A stretch of 64,000 nucleotides of DNA, taken from assembly GCA_011009095.1 (NCBI GenBank), contig VTPC01090916.1, positions 100,583-164,582 on the forward strand, in the 5' to 3' direction. The position numbers were made by a program, and so were the translations under genes. Positions 1 through 12,290 of this stretch are shown piece by piece; the stretch's first letter is position 1, and every line of letters begins with the position of its first letter. The notes beneath the pieces are model-generated. The model worked only from the letters and a program-made list of their open reading frames with translations, searched no databases and was not told the DNA's origin. This stretch comes from Ignelater luminosus (Eukaryota; Arthropoda; Insecta; Coleoptera; Elateridae).

Positions 1-1075
1 CTATTTGGCTTTTTTTAAGAAGGTTACTGGAGGGCGAAGCCCTACCTTAAGCACGCAGATCTGTATCTGCTTTTCTCTAGAAGGATAAGGGAGGACGAAG
101 CTCCAGTTTGACTCACCACTGATTTGTATTTGTTTATCTTGAGGTTAACGGAGGGTTAAGCGCGACTTTGAGCCAGCGCGGATATGTATTTGCCCTTCTT
201 AAGAAGGTTCCGATCTTGAGCCACCGCAAAGTTGGTTTTGGTTTCCTTCAGAAGGTTAATGGACGGCGAAGCCCCACCGCAGATACGTATTTGCTTTTCT
301 CTGAGAAAGTAAAGGACGAAGCTTGACCTATTTGCTTTTTTTCTAAGAAGGTGGATGGGTGGCGAAGCTCGATCTTGAGCAACCGCAAATTTGTTTTTGG
401 AAGGTTAATAAAGGGCAAAGCCTGTCTTATTTGGTTTTTTCTAAGAAGGTGGATGAAGAACGAAGCTCAACTTTGAACGACCACAGATGTGTTTTTGATT
501 TTCTTAAGAAGGTTAATACATGGTAAAACCTGACCTATTTGGTGTTTTCTAGGAAGGTAGATGGAGGGCGAAGGCCGATCTTAAGCAGATTTGTATTTGC
601 GTTTCTTAGGAAGGTTAATGGAGAACAAATCGCGACCTTGAGCCACCGCAGCGTTATTTTTGCTTTTGTTAAGAAGGTTAATGGAGTGCAAAGTGCGACC
701 TTGAGCTACCACAGATTTTTATTTGTTTATCTGGAGGTTAGTAAAGGGCGAAGTCCGACCTTGAGCCACCGTTTTATTAAGAAGGGAAAAGCTTTGTTAA
801 TGGAGAGCAAAACGCGACCTTCAAACAGAGCGAATATGTATTTGCTTTTCTAATAAAAGGTTAATGGAGAGTAAATCCTGAGTAGTTGATCTTTTAAGAA
901 TGTTGATGTAGGGCGAAGCTACCGCAGATGTGTATTTGTTTTCGTAGGAAGGTTAATGCAGGACAAATCGCGAGCTTGAGCCACCAGACATTTTTCTTTG
1001 CTTTTCTTAAGAAAGTTAATGGAGGACGAAACCTGACTTGGGGTAGCCTGTTAGAATGGTTAATGAAGGACACAG
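1..1075 (+). repeat. F1 tandem array, ~60-bp degenerate monomers
   Basis: This is a degenerate tandem array. A core reading roughly ttcttaagaaggttaatgga, followed by gggcgaagcc and gaccttgagccaccgcag, recurs about every 55-65 bp, for example near 18, 250, 346, 445, 508, 553, 610 and 672. The same motifs occur in arrays at 10130-12290, 24591-26140, 36466-40470 and 46615-48125, so this is one dispersed family, called F1 here. Short open frames across it carry repeat-derived residues only. The array runs off the left edge of the window. Confidence 0.85.
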
Positions 1076-4000
1076 CCCATGGGATTCCTTTATAATCAAT
1101 CAATCATACATAAAATCTACAAAAATCTACGCCTTACACAACACTCAAATGATCTCCTTTTTAAAGGTCTTACAATCAGAAAAAAAATATTTTTACTTAT
1201 TCCATCTAATATTTTGACACAAACATTAACACAGCGATGCTCAGCTAAGGAAAGGTTGTTCTTCAGCAGCAACATTTGTGTACTGCTTCGATAGGAGGCT
1301 TAAATAATTCAAACGTCAATTATTTTTGCTACCTTTGAAGTAGTTATTAATTTCCTGTAGTAAGAACTGAAAGTACAATATGGTTTAGGCCCATTTGGAT
1401 CTTGTATTTGCTGTATTTTATTGTTATTAGTAATTTAACAAAAGGGTGTTAGGCTATAGCTTGACTTTTCCTCTGAAATTAATCAGAGGATTCCATGAAG
1501 TTCATAGACCTAGAAATGGAAAAGGGAAACTTCTTATTATTTAATCTTCCATTTATTCAGGAAGTTTTTTTCAACAGAATTTTGGGCCCTATGCGTTTTC
1601 GTGATTACTTAGTTTCCACAGCATCCACACGCACTACTTTCTATTTCTATCTTTATCATCACTATAATCACATTTAATGGTGTCACTGCAGTGTTGTAGG
1701 GAATAAATTTCTTGGACAAGAATGAAAAGGTGAAATGTATGTCAATAGAGTTCGGACAGTCTATTGTCAATCGTTATATTGCTTTATTGGTATTCACATA
1801 AGTTAAGACGATTTAAATAATATTCGATTCCCAGCTCCGAGTACAGAGCAAAACAAAAATTCTTTGGAGAAATTGAACTGAAATACATAAAGAAAGTAGC
1901 AGGCAGGGACTTAATAGGATTTTGATTTGTACGGTTCATTGTTATTGTTAGTTTCTACTTTGTTCTAATTTATATAAATTGCATGGCTGGTCTTGATTAA
2001 AGTATTATTCTGCCTATATTCTAATGGGTAAAATCTGTTAAGAGCTTCCAAGGCCACCGACTGGATCTAGTCTATTATCTACAATGAATCTTTGAAATTA
2101 CATTGCCTACTAATTAACGTTCTTTTTATACCAGTTTCATTGTATATTCTATATAAATGTTAACCTCGAGGTTTAATTATCTCAAAAAGCGACCTCTTTG
2201 TGTGCAAAACCTTTTGAAATACGTATAACAAGAAATAAATCGGACAGGGAAAAATAGAACACGATTGAATTGTAAAGTATAAAGTATTCTTTTCCGCATA
2301 TAAGAAATCCCTCTGTATAAATCGGAGTATCATTACCAGTTAATGAAGGCGCCTCCTCATCAGTAATTCAACAAATCACTGCTGGAGTCGCGAAGAGCTC
2401 GCTCTAACACACTGTCATTTATTTTTGTTCCGTTTCCCCATCTATCTCGTGCAGGTCCGACTGGTCCAGGCAGCTACATCATTAGCAAGTTGAATTATGG
2501 ATTGTTTGTGGGGCTCATCGCGGCTTGGAAACGTATAAAGTTGAGTTAAACAACACTCTTTTCCGAGTAAATGTGGGTGGACTCGCTTATCAAAAATGTG
2601 TCATCTTTCCATAAAGAATATGAGTTTCGAGTTTTGTGTCGAACTATCTACATGTATGGCATAATGAAAGTCGAAAAGTAATTACGCTTACGCACGTTAC
2701 TAATTACAAGAAAGCTTTTTGTTTACAATGTTAAGCCATTAATGATGAACATGATAACTTGTTTTAGGTGAACATCTAGGACAATTTAGTAGTGGTAACT
2801 TCTCTCGAAGAAGGGTTTGCGGTTGTCTAAAAAGCCCCTTAACAAGGGAACAATTATGTCAGTGTTAACAAAATAAACGACGAGCATTCAGTGACAGTAG
2901 GGAATTTTTCAACATTACAGAGAAATACAGACTAAAATGGATTCTTTTTTTTTCTCCTTTTTTAAACATATTCCACGCACGTAAACTGCTGACTCTTGTT
3001 GACAAACCACCAAAAACAAGGGAACGATAATTGGTTTGAGGTTGAGATGCAAACGTTACTAGGGAAAATTTAGGGCTGTCAAAAGTTTTTTTATCATTAT
3101 AATTTAGTGAGAAACTCGAAGATAAATAGAAAATTTTCTAGTGTAGGTAATTACGCAACTTTTATTTTATAGAGATTTCCATCACAACGCTTATTTGTCT
3201 TCCGTTGTAAAAAATAACATAATTTATAAAGCACGTAATCCAGTATAATATATGCATCTGCACACAAAGTAATTATTCAGTGAAACCAGTGTTTATTGAA
3301 AATTTACGTAGGAGTAAAATTCTTTTTGTTCTCCTTTTTTCCGGACGAATAAAAACGAGCGCGTCAAACGCTATGGTTTCTACCCATTTCGTGTCCGGTC
3401 TAAGTTAAACCTTCTGTGATGGAGAGCAGTAGATCGCAGGATTTAGCGGAATTCTAGAAGCCTAAACTAAGTCCTACGTCAGGGTGATCCACGCCCGGAT
3501 ATCGCAGTAGGCCTAAACCATCCTTGCGGTAGATCTGCTTTATCTAACCATCTCCCTACTACAACCATTGTCTTTAATTAAATTGATATCTATTAACTTT
3601 TCAGGACGCACCCGGAATACAAAATAATCGCGAATGTGTGCGCGCGTGTGTACATATCTAGTATGTGGGCGTGTTAGTGTGAAATTTGGGCAGGAGAATA
3701 ACGATAAAAATTCGAATACTGTGGTTTTCATCCCTTCGACACATTTTCGAACCCAATTCCACTGGCGAAATATTTTTCTATCCGGAGTATGGAAGAAAAA
3801 ATACTCGAGATAAGGAGCAGCAGAGACAGAGGGTTGCAATCATTTTATTTAATAGCAGGGTAGAATCCCCATTATCCGAATGCTGATTCGGAGAGACCGC
3901 AATGAGTGTGAAAGACGAGCGTGTGGATTCTCTACACCGTTCGGCGTCGCAAAACTCGTTAGTTGCGGAAAAATAGGACAATCAACGAACAAAGACAATC

Positions 4001-5240
4001 CGCCTAAGCTAAGGACTTAATCCAATTTCTGATGTGACGGGGCTGCTTTCGACATCGCTGGCCCTTTAGGTATAAACGTCGACCGACAGTTGCGGTATCA
4101 AATTGAAAAATAAATGGCCATCTTGGAAGCAGCTGATGTTTTATTGAATTAGATCGAGCGATTAATATTTTTGTCCTTTTCCTTCCTTGTGTATTAAAAC
4201 AAACGAAGTATCGAGCGATTTTAATTATCCATCCCCTGTTTTGAAATTTACTAATAATTTATTAACTCGTGATGATTATACACAAGTACGACAGGCACAA
4301 TGTAATTAATAACAATTAAGAAACAAAATTAATGAACACACAACCTCTAATGTAAGTTTATATTAAAATTATACCTAGAAACTTCTTTTCCTTTTCCTTC
4401 GCTTAATATCGGTGAGTAAACTAATCATTTATTATTGATAGACGCTTGTGGTAGTCGTGGTCGCCTTTAAAAAAAGTTGCGTCTGCTCAACCTTAAATCG
4501 CTATCTCTTAACTAGGTGAAATGGACACTTTTGGGGCACTTCAGAAAAATATAAAAATCGTAAATAACGATGTTATTTTTTGAGTTATCTTTTATAGTTA
4601 CATTTCAAGGATGTGCCCTGAAGGAAATAAAAGATAAATATCTAAAAAAAAATCTGAAAGATACATCTTTGCTGAATAACTTTTCTTCTCTTAAATAATT
4701 CATAAGAAATATTATTGTAATTGGGCTGTTACAGTTCGAGACGATTTACTTGTTTGCGTTTTCATATTTTTTAAGGTTGACTTTATAGAGATGTATTGAT
4801 TATGATTGGAACGGAATTAGTGAGTTTAATTGAATTAAATGTTAGTCTAGAAGGATTAACAATGAAAGGTATAGGTTTCAATTTCAGTAATTTTCCACAA
4901 TTTTCTCGGATCGAGCAGACAATCTTTCAATCTCTTGAGATTAAACCAGTACGTGCTTAGGCTCAAGAATATTTGCCCGTTTTGGTTTCATAGTATGAAA
5001 GACACTTTCAGACTTACATTGATAAATATATTATTGCGTAATCAATCCTTCATTTGAAAGAGCCCTTGAGAAGGTTTTTGTTAATATTTATTTACGATTT
5101 ATCGGTCCCATAGCGGCAGAAGGATTAAAGGGAGATAACATAAACAATGGTTCTGACACGAAGTGGTATTTGCTGCAGTTGGGATTCTACAGATGTCTTG
5201 GCAAAACACCATAGATTTTAATTCGAGACGGATGGGATTC
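1076..5240. other. AT-rich sequence without recognisable genes
   Basis: I see no convincing coding sequence or transposon protein similarity in these 4.2 kb; open frames are at most about 100 codons and without recognisable motifs. Somewhat GC-richer patches lie near 2340-2560, 3340-3560 and 3890-4150. The 3340-3560 patch has two loosely similar phrases (gtagatcgcaggattt and a later gatatcgcagtagg). A short GT/GC-alternating stretch lies near 3633-3652. The segment may be intergenic or intronic. Confidence 0.6.
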
Positions 5241-6640
5241 TGAAGTTTCTTTTTCCTGCTTTTTTATTTCTACAATTAACTCAGAACTGACAAAAAGTCA
5301 GAAATCTTCCATATCCCAAGAGACTATTGTGCGGGGAAAAGATTTTAATGTGAACTGTGAACCTTTTTTTTACCACAGTAAAATAAATTGAGAGCAATAA
5401 ATGAGATTTTAATTTAAATTGTGTGGATGTTAAGAAAAAACTTATTAGTGACCTTCAGCTGTTAAAACATCAGCAAAAAGTTTTCATTTAAAGACTACTC
5501 AAAAAAGCAAAGATCATCTGCAAACCGATTCGAAACTAATCCTTCTAAAAGTTCAAGTCCATTTCAAAACATTGATTTAGTCTGCAATTATGAAGATTTT
5601 AGTGAGAATTTTTGATTCGATTGAATAAGTATTTTTGATCCACTGGACATTGCCAAAGGTCCAAAACAAATCATCCCGTTCTAAGGAAAAATTAAACATT
5701 GAAGCTTTTTTTCCTTCTTGTTTATTTCTACAACCAACTCAAAACTGACAGAAAGTCAGAGATTTTCCACAACCCAGGAGACTATCGTGGGGGAAAAAAT
5801 TTTAGTGTGAACTGTAAACCTTTTTTTTGCCACAGTAAAATAAATAGAAAGCAATGAATGAGATTTCAATTTAAATTGTGTGGATGTTAAGAAATAACTT
5901 ATTAGTGACCTTCAACTGTTAAAACATCAGCAAAAAGTTTTCACTTAAAGATTACTTAAAAAAGCAGAGATCAGCTCCAAACAGATTTGAAACTAATCCT
6001 TCTTTAAATTCATGTCCATTTCAAAACATTGATTTACTCTGCAATTATGAAGATTTTAGTGAGTTACTTCAGTGTCAGTTTTTGATTCGATTGAATAAAG
6101 AGTTCTTCTGATCCACTAGACATTGCCAAATGTCCAAAACGAGTCCCCCCCTCAGAGGGGAAAAATTAAACATTGCCGTTTCTCTTTCCTCCCTGTTTAT
6201 TTCTATAACTAACTCAAAATTGACAAAAAGTCAGAAATTTTTCATAACCCAAGAGACTATTGTGCAGGGAAAAGATTTTAGTGTAAACTGTGAACCTTTT
6301 TCTTGGCCACAGTAAAATAAACTGAAAACAATGAATGAGATTTTAATTTAAATTGTGTGGATGCTAAGAAAAAACTTATTAGTGACCTTCAGCTGTTAAA
6401 ACAACAGCAAGAAGTTTCCATTTAAAGAGTACTCAAAAAAGCAAAGATCAGCTCCAAGCAGATTTGAAACTAACCCTTCTTTAAGTTAAAGTCGATTTCC
6501 AAACATTGATTTAATCTGCAATTATGAAGATTTTAGTGAGTTAGTTCACTGAGAATTTTTGATTCGATTGAATAAGGAGTTTTTCTGATCCACTGGATAT
6601 TGCCGAAGGTCCAAAACGAGTCAGTGGGATAATTAAACAT
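5241..6640. repeat. Three tandem copies of a ~465-bp unit
   Basis: Three head-to-tail copies start near 5241, 5701 and 6175 and end near 6640, each about 460-475 bp. Shared landmarks in order are tttatttctacaa, gacaaaaagtcaga (contains the hairpin-like gac...gtc), aagagactattgtg, ccacagtaaaataaa, aaattgtgtggatg, aaaacatcagcaa, aaacattgattta, gcaattatgaagatttta and ccactggacattgcc. The copies differ by scattered substitutions and small indels, so the duplication is not recent. No long reading frame is shared. I do not recognise the family. Confidence 0.85.
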
Positions 6641-9100
6641 TGAAGCCAAATCTCAATTTTTCAGGAATTAAAATCAAAAATCGAAGAGTATGCTAGAGTT
6701 GTGCATAATTTACATTTCAAAACGTTAAACAAAACTCAATTATGATACGATCTTGTTTCCTTTGCTCCTCAAAGGATTCACAACGAAGCTTACAATTACA
6801 TTGCTGTTATTAGGCAGTTTTGATTAAAACAACGCATTGTAACTTTGCGAACAAAACAGATAGTTATTGTTATTATTGTTAGATTCCTACGAGTGGATTA
6901 AATATTAATTTTGTTTATTTCTATTCAGATAATTCATAGTACAATAAGCAATATGTAAACATTTACGCCTAAATGTATGCAACCAATTTTTCAAAGAAAC
7001 ATTTTTCTGACAATCTTACATCTATGAATGTTTTTATGTTTTACCTTTCTGTCTTATTAATAATCAGAAAATTTATTTGTTCAAAAACGAATAATAAAAA
7101 TCAAAAGAGAAAAAATGTTCCTTTCGTTCTTGATTGCATGGTGAGATTCAATTTGTATGGCATCCTTATAAAAAGTGGGCGAATCTCGAGGTAACGTTTA
7201 ATTAAAAGATTGTAAATATAAAAATATGCAGGCAGGCTATTAAAATGTTAAATTATAGTACACGTATATAAGTGAATTTATAGGAGTTGTTATAAAATGA
7301 AAGGAATCCGAGAATCAAGATTAGAAAATCGTGCGGTATCCCAGGACTCCGCGAAATGAGCTAGGAGAGAGTAGGAAAAGCTTTTGCAACTGGCAAATTT
7401 CATAAACAACGAACAATACTGTTTTGGAAGTAATTGGTTCAGCAAAGCTAATATCGGTGCCTAATAAAGCCGACGGGAGAATATAATACCAATCATATAA
7501 CTCACTAGATAGTGAAGGGCAATGAATACAAACTACTTAACGATATTCCTGAAATAACTGGAGGCGATTAAACAGCAATATCCAGTAACATACAGCGCCA
7601 TTACCGCAATCCTCGAACGTTTCAGAGGCGCGTTTCGAGACGGGTGTTGTGGCAAAACTGCGCTTTGTTTCGCTTGATACAAAACGCAGGTAATATTTGT
7701 CTTCATTAGCTTTGCTTATTTTTGTTAGAATAAATCTTTAGAAACGAAATGGAAGACTACCTTATTTCAATATTTATATACTTGGAGGTATTATCTCTTT
7801 TTCTTTCCGGACCTACCGCTTTCGTTTCTTATATCACGTCATTTCTTGAGATGCTGGTTTATATTTAAATATTAAGATCTGCACTCCAGGGGGAAATTAC
7901 ATGCTGAATCTCTGCAAATTATTATCTGAAGACAAATAATTGGATATATTCGAGAAAATTTAATTTCCAGTTTGGATAAATTGCCGATTCCTTCTCGCAT
8001 TGCTAAATTGCATACTAAATTTTTTGGCTACAACGCGAAGAAAAAGGAGAGGGCCCTTTTAGCGCGCGCGCTACGCCTACTAAAAATAAAATTAATAAAA
8101 TGCACATTTTCATTTTAATCTTTCTCGGTTTATACGTTCACGGCGAAAGCTTTTCAATAACTGAATGGTAACACAATATAAATTACGTTAATGGAATGAA
8201 ATGAGTAATTATAATAGTTTATGCTTTACTAACTTTTCTAATAGTTGTAATAGATTTCTTTGTTGTTGTTTAATATTCAAACAATCGTATCATAAACGAT
8301 CTGAATTATTATAATCATCATTATTACATTTTACTATGTAGAATCCATTATGTTTGTAGGAAGTTTCCCTTTTTCCATAAATAAAATGAAACTTGAATGA
8401 AAACGATGAAACGTGCCATTTATAAAAATGTTAACTTGCAGTAATTATTATTATTGATAAAAGAAAATTATTTGGTTTAAAAAAGATACAAAAGTAATCT
8501 CAAATCTATTTTTACACTGTTAGCTTGTGCTCTAAAAATAATTTTGACTAAGCACGCAAATCTTGATTATGATTACTATTCCTTCTCTGTCTGTTTGACT
8601 GTTGCTTTTAATTTATCGTGAACTCTATATGATTACTTTTGAAACGACAATGACAGTTTCTTTATTATTGTTGCATTGGCAATCATTCTTATAGTATCAT
8701 AAACAAGTGTTACTTGGACAGCACAATGTTTCTTGAAATGTGAAAGATCGTAGTTCAAACGCAAACTAACGGATTAAGAGAATTGGGAAATTTTGATAGA
8801 AAAGTTTATAAATGCCTCGGACACTTGAATGAATCATTTTTGACAACGCTTAGACAAAAAATGACTTTGGGAAATATTTTCTGTTTAGATGCCTAAAATT
8901 TGAATTTAAGATTTGATGATTTTATTATGATAATTTAGGTTTGGCATGCTTTCTCAGGATACGCTTCCAAGCAGATGGTTTACTGGAATAAACCTTAAAT
9001 AGTGCGATTCCTGCACAAAAATTAGTCTTGTAATGAGTCGACTGCTAAATGTTAGGTACAGACATCTGATCATTTTGTTTTACTTGAAATGTTCTTCCTG
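6641..9100. other. AT-rich sequence without recognisable genes
   Basis: Nothing in these 2.4 kb resembles a gene. The patch at about 7310-7690 is GC-richer and has a less repetitive texture than its surroundings. A short run of alternating gc (gcgcgcgcgc) lies near 8062-8071, and short att/atc triplet runs occur near 8305-8330. The last 50-100 bases may already belong to the 3' non-coding part of the adjacent mariner relic. Confidence 0.5.
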
Positions 9101-9747
9101 TTAGGCATGCTTGTCGAGTGTTTTTTTCTGAATACGAACTGATGGTTCAGAATCATAAAAAGATGGTGGAAGCCCCAAGACACATTTGTACTCAAACTCC
9201 TTAACTCTTGCATCATCGTCAAACTGCTGTCCTCCTAACGCCTCCTTCAGTGACCCGACCAGGTGAAAATCACATGGTGATAAGTCAGAACTGTAAGGAG
9301 GGCTGCCCTTGATTTTTTCTTGCGTACTCCATACTCGCCCTCTTATTCACTAGTGTGTAGTGGTTTGTATTTTTTTATTTTATTCAAAAATGCTTTTCCT
9401 TCTTCAAAACAGCTCACAAGCTGCTGACAGATGTCTTTCTGGTGTTCTGAAAGAATCCTGTGGGCACTCCCAACACTTATCCCCACCTCCGTTCCAATTT
9501 CTTCAACTGTTAGGCGTCGGTCAGCTTTGACAAGGCCATTGACTGCAATGTTATCATCAGTGACGCTCGACGTAAGCTGACAATCATGACTTGCGTTTTT
9601 ACGGCGTCGCGGCCACTATGAGATTGTTTGGCCCTGTGTCTTAGACAGTGTTGCATCTCCACACTGTGCTTTCAGTCGGGTAAAAATTTCATTCGATTTA
9701 ACGCCTTCGTTGGCGGGAAATCATATGACAATGCGTTGTGCACTCAT
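9101..9747 (-). pseudogene. Mariner-like transposase pseudogene, internally deleted
   Basis: The minus strand gives a mariner-type transposase. It starts at an ATG (complement of 9745-9747) with MSAQRIVI, then an in-frame TGA, FPANEGVKSNEIF, TRLKAQCGDATLSKTQ, a second stop, then SVTDDNIAVNGL, VKADRRLTVEEIG and EVGISVGSAHRIL. These are the paired helix-turn-helix region and its linker. In mariners (DD34D transposases) the catalytic blocks should follow, but they are missing: after a frameshifted KRASMEYARK the sequence jumps to YSSDLSPCDFHLV and KEALGGQQFDDD, the C-terminal block. The reading ends at a TAA (complement of 9101-9103). It is about 215 codons against roughly 340-350 in intact family members. 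The element is inactive. I could not find a convincing terminal inverted repeat pair. Confidence 0.88.
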
Positions 9748-10129
9748 GGTGCCACTGCAGAGCTCAACCCTTGGAAAGAGGGGACAGCGGGATCTCCCTT
9801 TTTTAGACACTCCCACGCAACTACCTTGGAAGCCCCAGCCACGCCTTTTCTCTCCTCAATCTGAAGGCTACAATTCCGGTTTATATTTCAATGACCCACG
9901 TAACTTCTTGTAGTGGTTTCTTTTTATGTAACACCTTTCAATATGGCACTGCCCTCTCCAATATTGTTTATGTCTTTTTCCATTATGTCTGATCTGAATA
10001 CAGGATGATATTTTACTTTGGTATGAATCATCTAAATAATATTCTTTGTTGGATGGTGACACTTCTATTTGGTACTGTTCTCCCAAATACTTTCCCATTT
10101 TTCCTATACCATGCTCGATTTAAATATAG
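9748..10129. repeat. Flank of F1 array with short subrepeats
   Basis: This interval joins the mariner relic to the F1 array. Between about 9935 and 10130 it has loose repeats of phrases like gatctgaatacaggatgat and ttggtactgtt. Very similar phrases (gatctgaatacagcatgac, ttgatactgt) occur at 11925-11975 on the other side of the array. The F1 array is therefore bracketed by related sequence. The part up to about 9870 may be mariner 5' non-coding DNA. Confidence 0.5.
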
Positions 10130-11760
10130 AACGATTTTTTGACTTTGCGCTTTTTCCAATAAGGCGTAGCCCAACCGTACTCACATTTAGTTCTGTTAAG
10201 AAGGAGGGTGAAGGCCGCTCAGCTGGCCCGTGTAATGGCAGAACCTGAACCGTAATGATAGTTCTTCTCGGGAGGTTAATGGAAGGCAAAACAAAACCAG
10301 GGACCACTCGGACCGTAGTGATAACTCTGTTAAAAAGATCAATGGAGAGTGAAGATTGATTAGGGGGCAGTGCGAGGGCGGAGCCCGAGCTATAGTGACA
10401 TTTAGCTCTCTTAAAAAGTTTAATGAAAGACAAAGCACGGCTAGGGGCCACCGAAGGTGGCCTGTCGGAGGGCATAATTCGAGCGGTACACATGTAGCTC
10501 TCTTAAAAAGGTTGATGCAGAGCAAGGACCGACCAAGGTTAGTCCGAGCCATAATGACATTTAGCTCTTTCAAGGAGATCAATGGAAGGGCGGAGCTTCG
10601 GACAGACCACCTTCGGTTACCGTTGACCGGGACTTCTTCAGAAGGTTAATGGAAGGCAAAGCGGGGTCAAGGTTGATGCAGAGCGAAGACCGACCAAAGA
10701 ATCAATGGAAGGGCGGAGCTCGAAATATAGTGACATTCAGTTTTCTTAAGGAGGTTAATGGAAGGTGAAGGTGGCCTGTGCAACGGCATAACTCAGCGGT
10801 AAATCTTTAGCTCCCTTAAGAAGGTTGATGCACAGCGAAGACCGACCAAGGTTGGTCTGAGCTTCAGTGACATTTAACTTTCTTAAGAAGGTTAATGAGA
10901 GGTGATTTCCGGCTAGGGGCTATCGAAGGTGGCCTGTGCGAGAGCATGACTCAGCGGTAAATTTTTAACTCCCTTAAGCAGGATGATGCAGAGCAAAGAC
11001 CGACCAAGGCTGGTCTGAGCCATAGTGACATTTAGCTTTCTTAAGAAGGTTAAAGGAAGACGAAGTGTGGTCAGTGATCACCGTAGGTGGCCTGTGCGAA
11101 GGCGTAATCCGAGCGGTAAACATTTACGTAGCTATCTTAAGAAGTTTGATGGAGAACAAACACCTGCCAAGGTTAGGCCGAGTCATAATGACATTTAGCT
11201 TTCTCAAGAAGATTAATGGAAGGGCGGAGCACGAGCTATAGTGACATTTAGGTTTCTTAAGAAGATTGATGGAAAACGAGTCCCGGTCAACGGTAACCGA
11301 AGGTGGTCTGTCCGAAGGCATAACTCGAGCGGTGAACATTTAGTTTTCTTAAGAAGATTGATGGAGAGCAAGGACCTGCCAAGGTTAGGCCGAGTCATAA
11401 TGACATTTAGCTCTCTCAAGAAGATCAATTGAAGGGCGGAGCACGAGCTATAGTGACATTTAGGTTTCTTAAGAAGATTGATGGAAAACGAGTCCCGGTC
11501 AACGGTAANNNNNNNNNNTCGAAGGTGGTTTGTCCGAAGGCATAACTCGAGCGGTGAACATTTAGTTCTCTCAAGAAGATTGATGGAGAGCAAGGACCTG
11601 CCAAGGTTAGTCCGAGTCATAATGACATTTAACTGTCTCAAGAAGATCAATGAAAGGCGAAACCTGACCAGGGGTCGCCAAAAGTGGCCCGTGCGAGGTC
11701 GTTGTTTAACCATTACGACACTTAGCTTTCTTAAGCAGGTTAATACGTTGTACCTCATTT
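10130..11760 (+). repeat. F1 tandem array with ~160-212-bp higher-order units
   Basis: F1 monomers in the same orientation as 1-1075. Core phrases are cttaagaaggtt, atggaaggcgaagc, gaccgaccaaggtt and gtgacatttagct. Higher-order spacing is visible: related ggttgatgcagagc phrases lie near 10823, 10981 and 11143 (about 160 bp apart), then 11355 and 11577 (212 bp, and 222 bp including ten Ns). The hairpin ggccaccgaaggtggcc lies at 10446-10462. Long minus-strand open frames here (128-181 codons) merely read the repeat. No protein family is recognisable. Confidence 0.88.
11509..11518. other. 10-N assembly gap inside F1 array
   Basis: Ten Ns interrupt a higher-order unit. The preceding unit reads aacggtaaccgaaggtgg. 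Here the bases on either side of the gap, joined without the Ns, give aacggtaa followed by tcgaaggtgg, the same phrase with one substitution. The estimated missing length in phase is therefore zero, or a whole number of units. Confidence 0.95.
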
Positions 11761-12290
11761 AAGAAAGATATTAGAAGACGAATCCTCACGTTGTAAGAAG
11801 GTTTTAATAGTGTAATGTAACATGTGTTCGAAGGTTGAAGACCGAATATTGTATATCGCAGGACTGTCACAGTCCTAAATTCAATTTGATAGTGTCGTTC
11901 CACATATTACGCTTGTTCTTCTACAGTATGTTCGATCTGAATACAGCATGACCTTTCAGTTTGATACTGTATTTATTTTCGGGGAAGGTTAATTGAGAGC
12001 AGAACCTAACCGTGTGCCACCGCAGGTGGCCCCAACTTAAGCCGTGATCTGATTGTGTTTCCATTTTGTATTACCATACTTTGGGAACGGCTGATTCTTT
12101 TGAATTGGGACTTGGATTGAGAAGAGTCGTGGAGGAATGACTTTCAGACGATGCGGTCCGTATCTCAAGAACGACTGGTCCTGTCTGAGGGAGATCGCCC
12201 TCTGCCGTCATTGTATTTAACTCTGTCAGGAATATTAATAAAAGGCAAAGCCCTTTAACTGTCTGAGGGTCACTTTTTGAGGTTATATTT
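11761..12290. repeat. Right flank of F1 array with scattered F1 pieces
   Basis: Related to 9935-10130 through gatctgaatacag and ttgatactgt phrases. Isolated F1-like pieces follow: gaaggttaattgagagcagaacc with gccaccgcaggtggccc near 11985-12033, and aatattaataaaaggcaaagccc near 12230-12252. The rest is unremarkable. The array appears to fade out here rather than end sharply. Confidence 0.55.

Noticed and set aside
8062-8071. Alternating GC run as possible Z-DNA or CpG island
   Set aside because: Only ten bases long, within AT-rich surroundings; too short to call.
10104-11758. Open frames of 94-181 codons on both strands in the F1 array
   Set aside because: They read the repeat unit on both strands at once, one crosses Ns, and the 212-bp period is not a multiple of three, so there is no preserved reading frame and no protein family.
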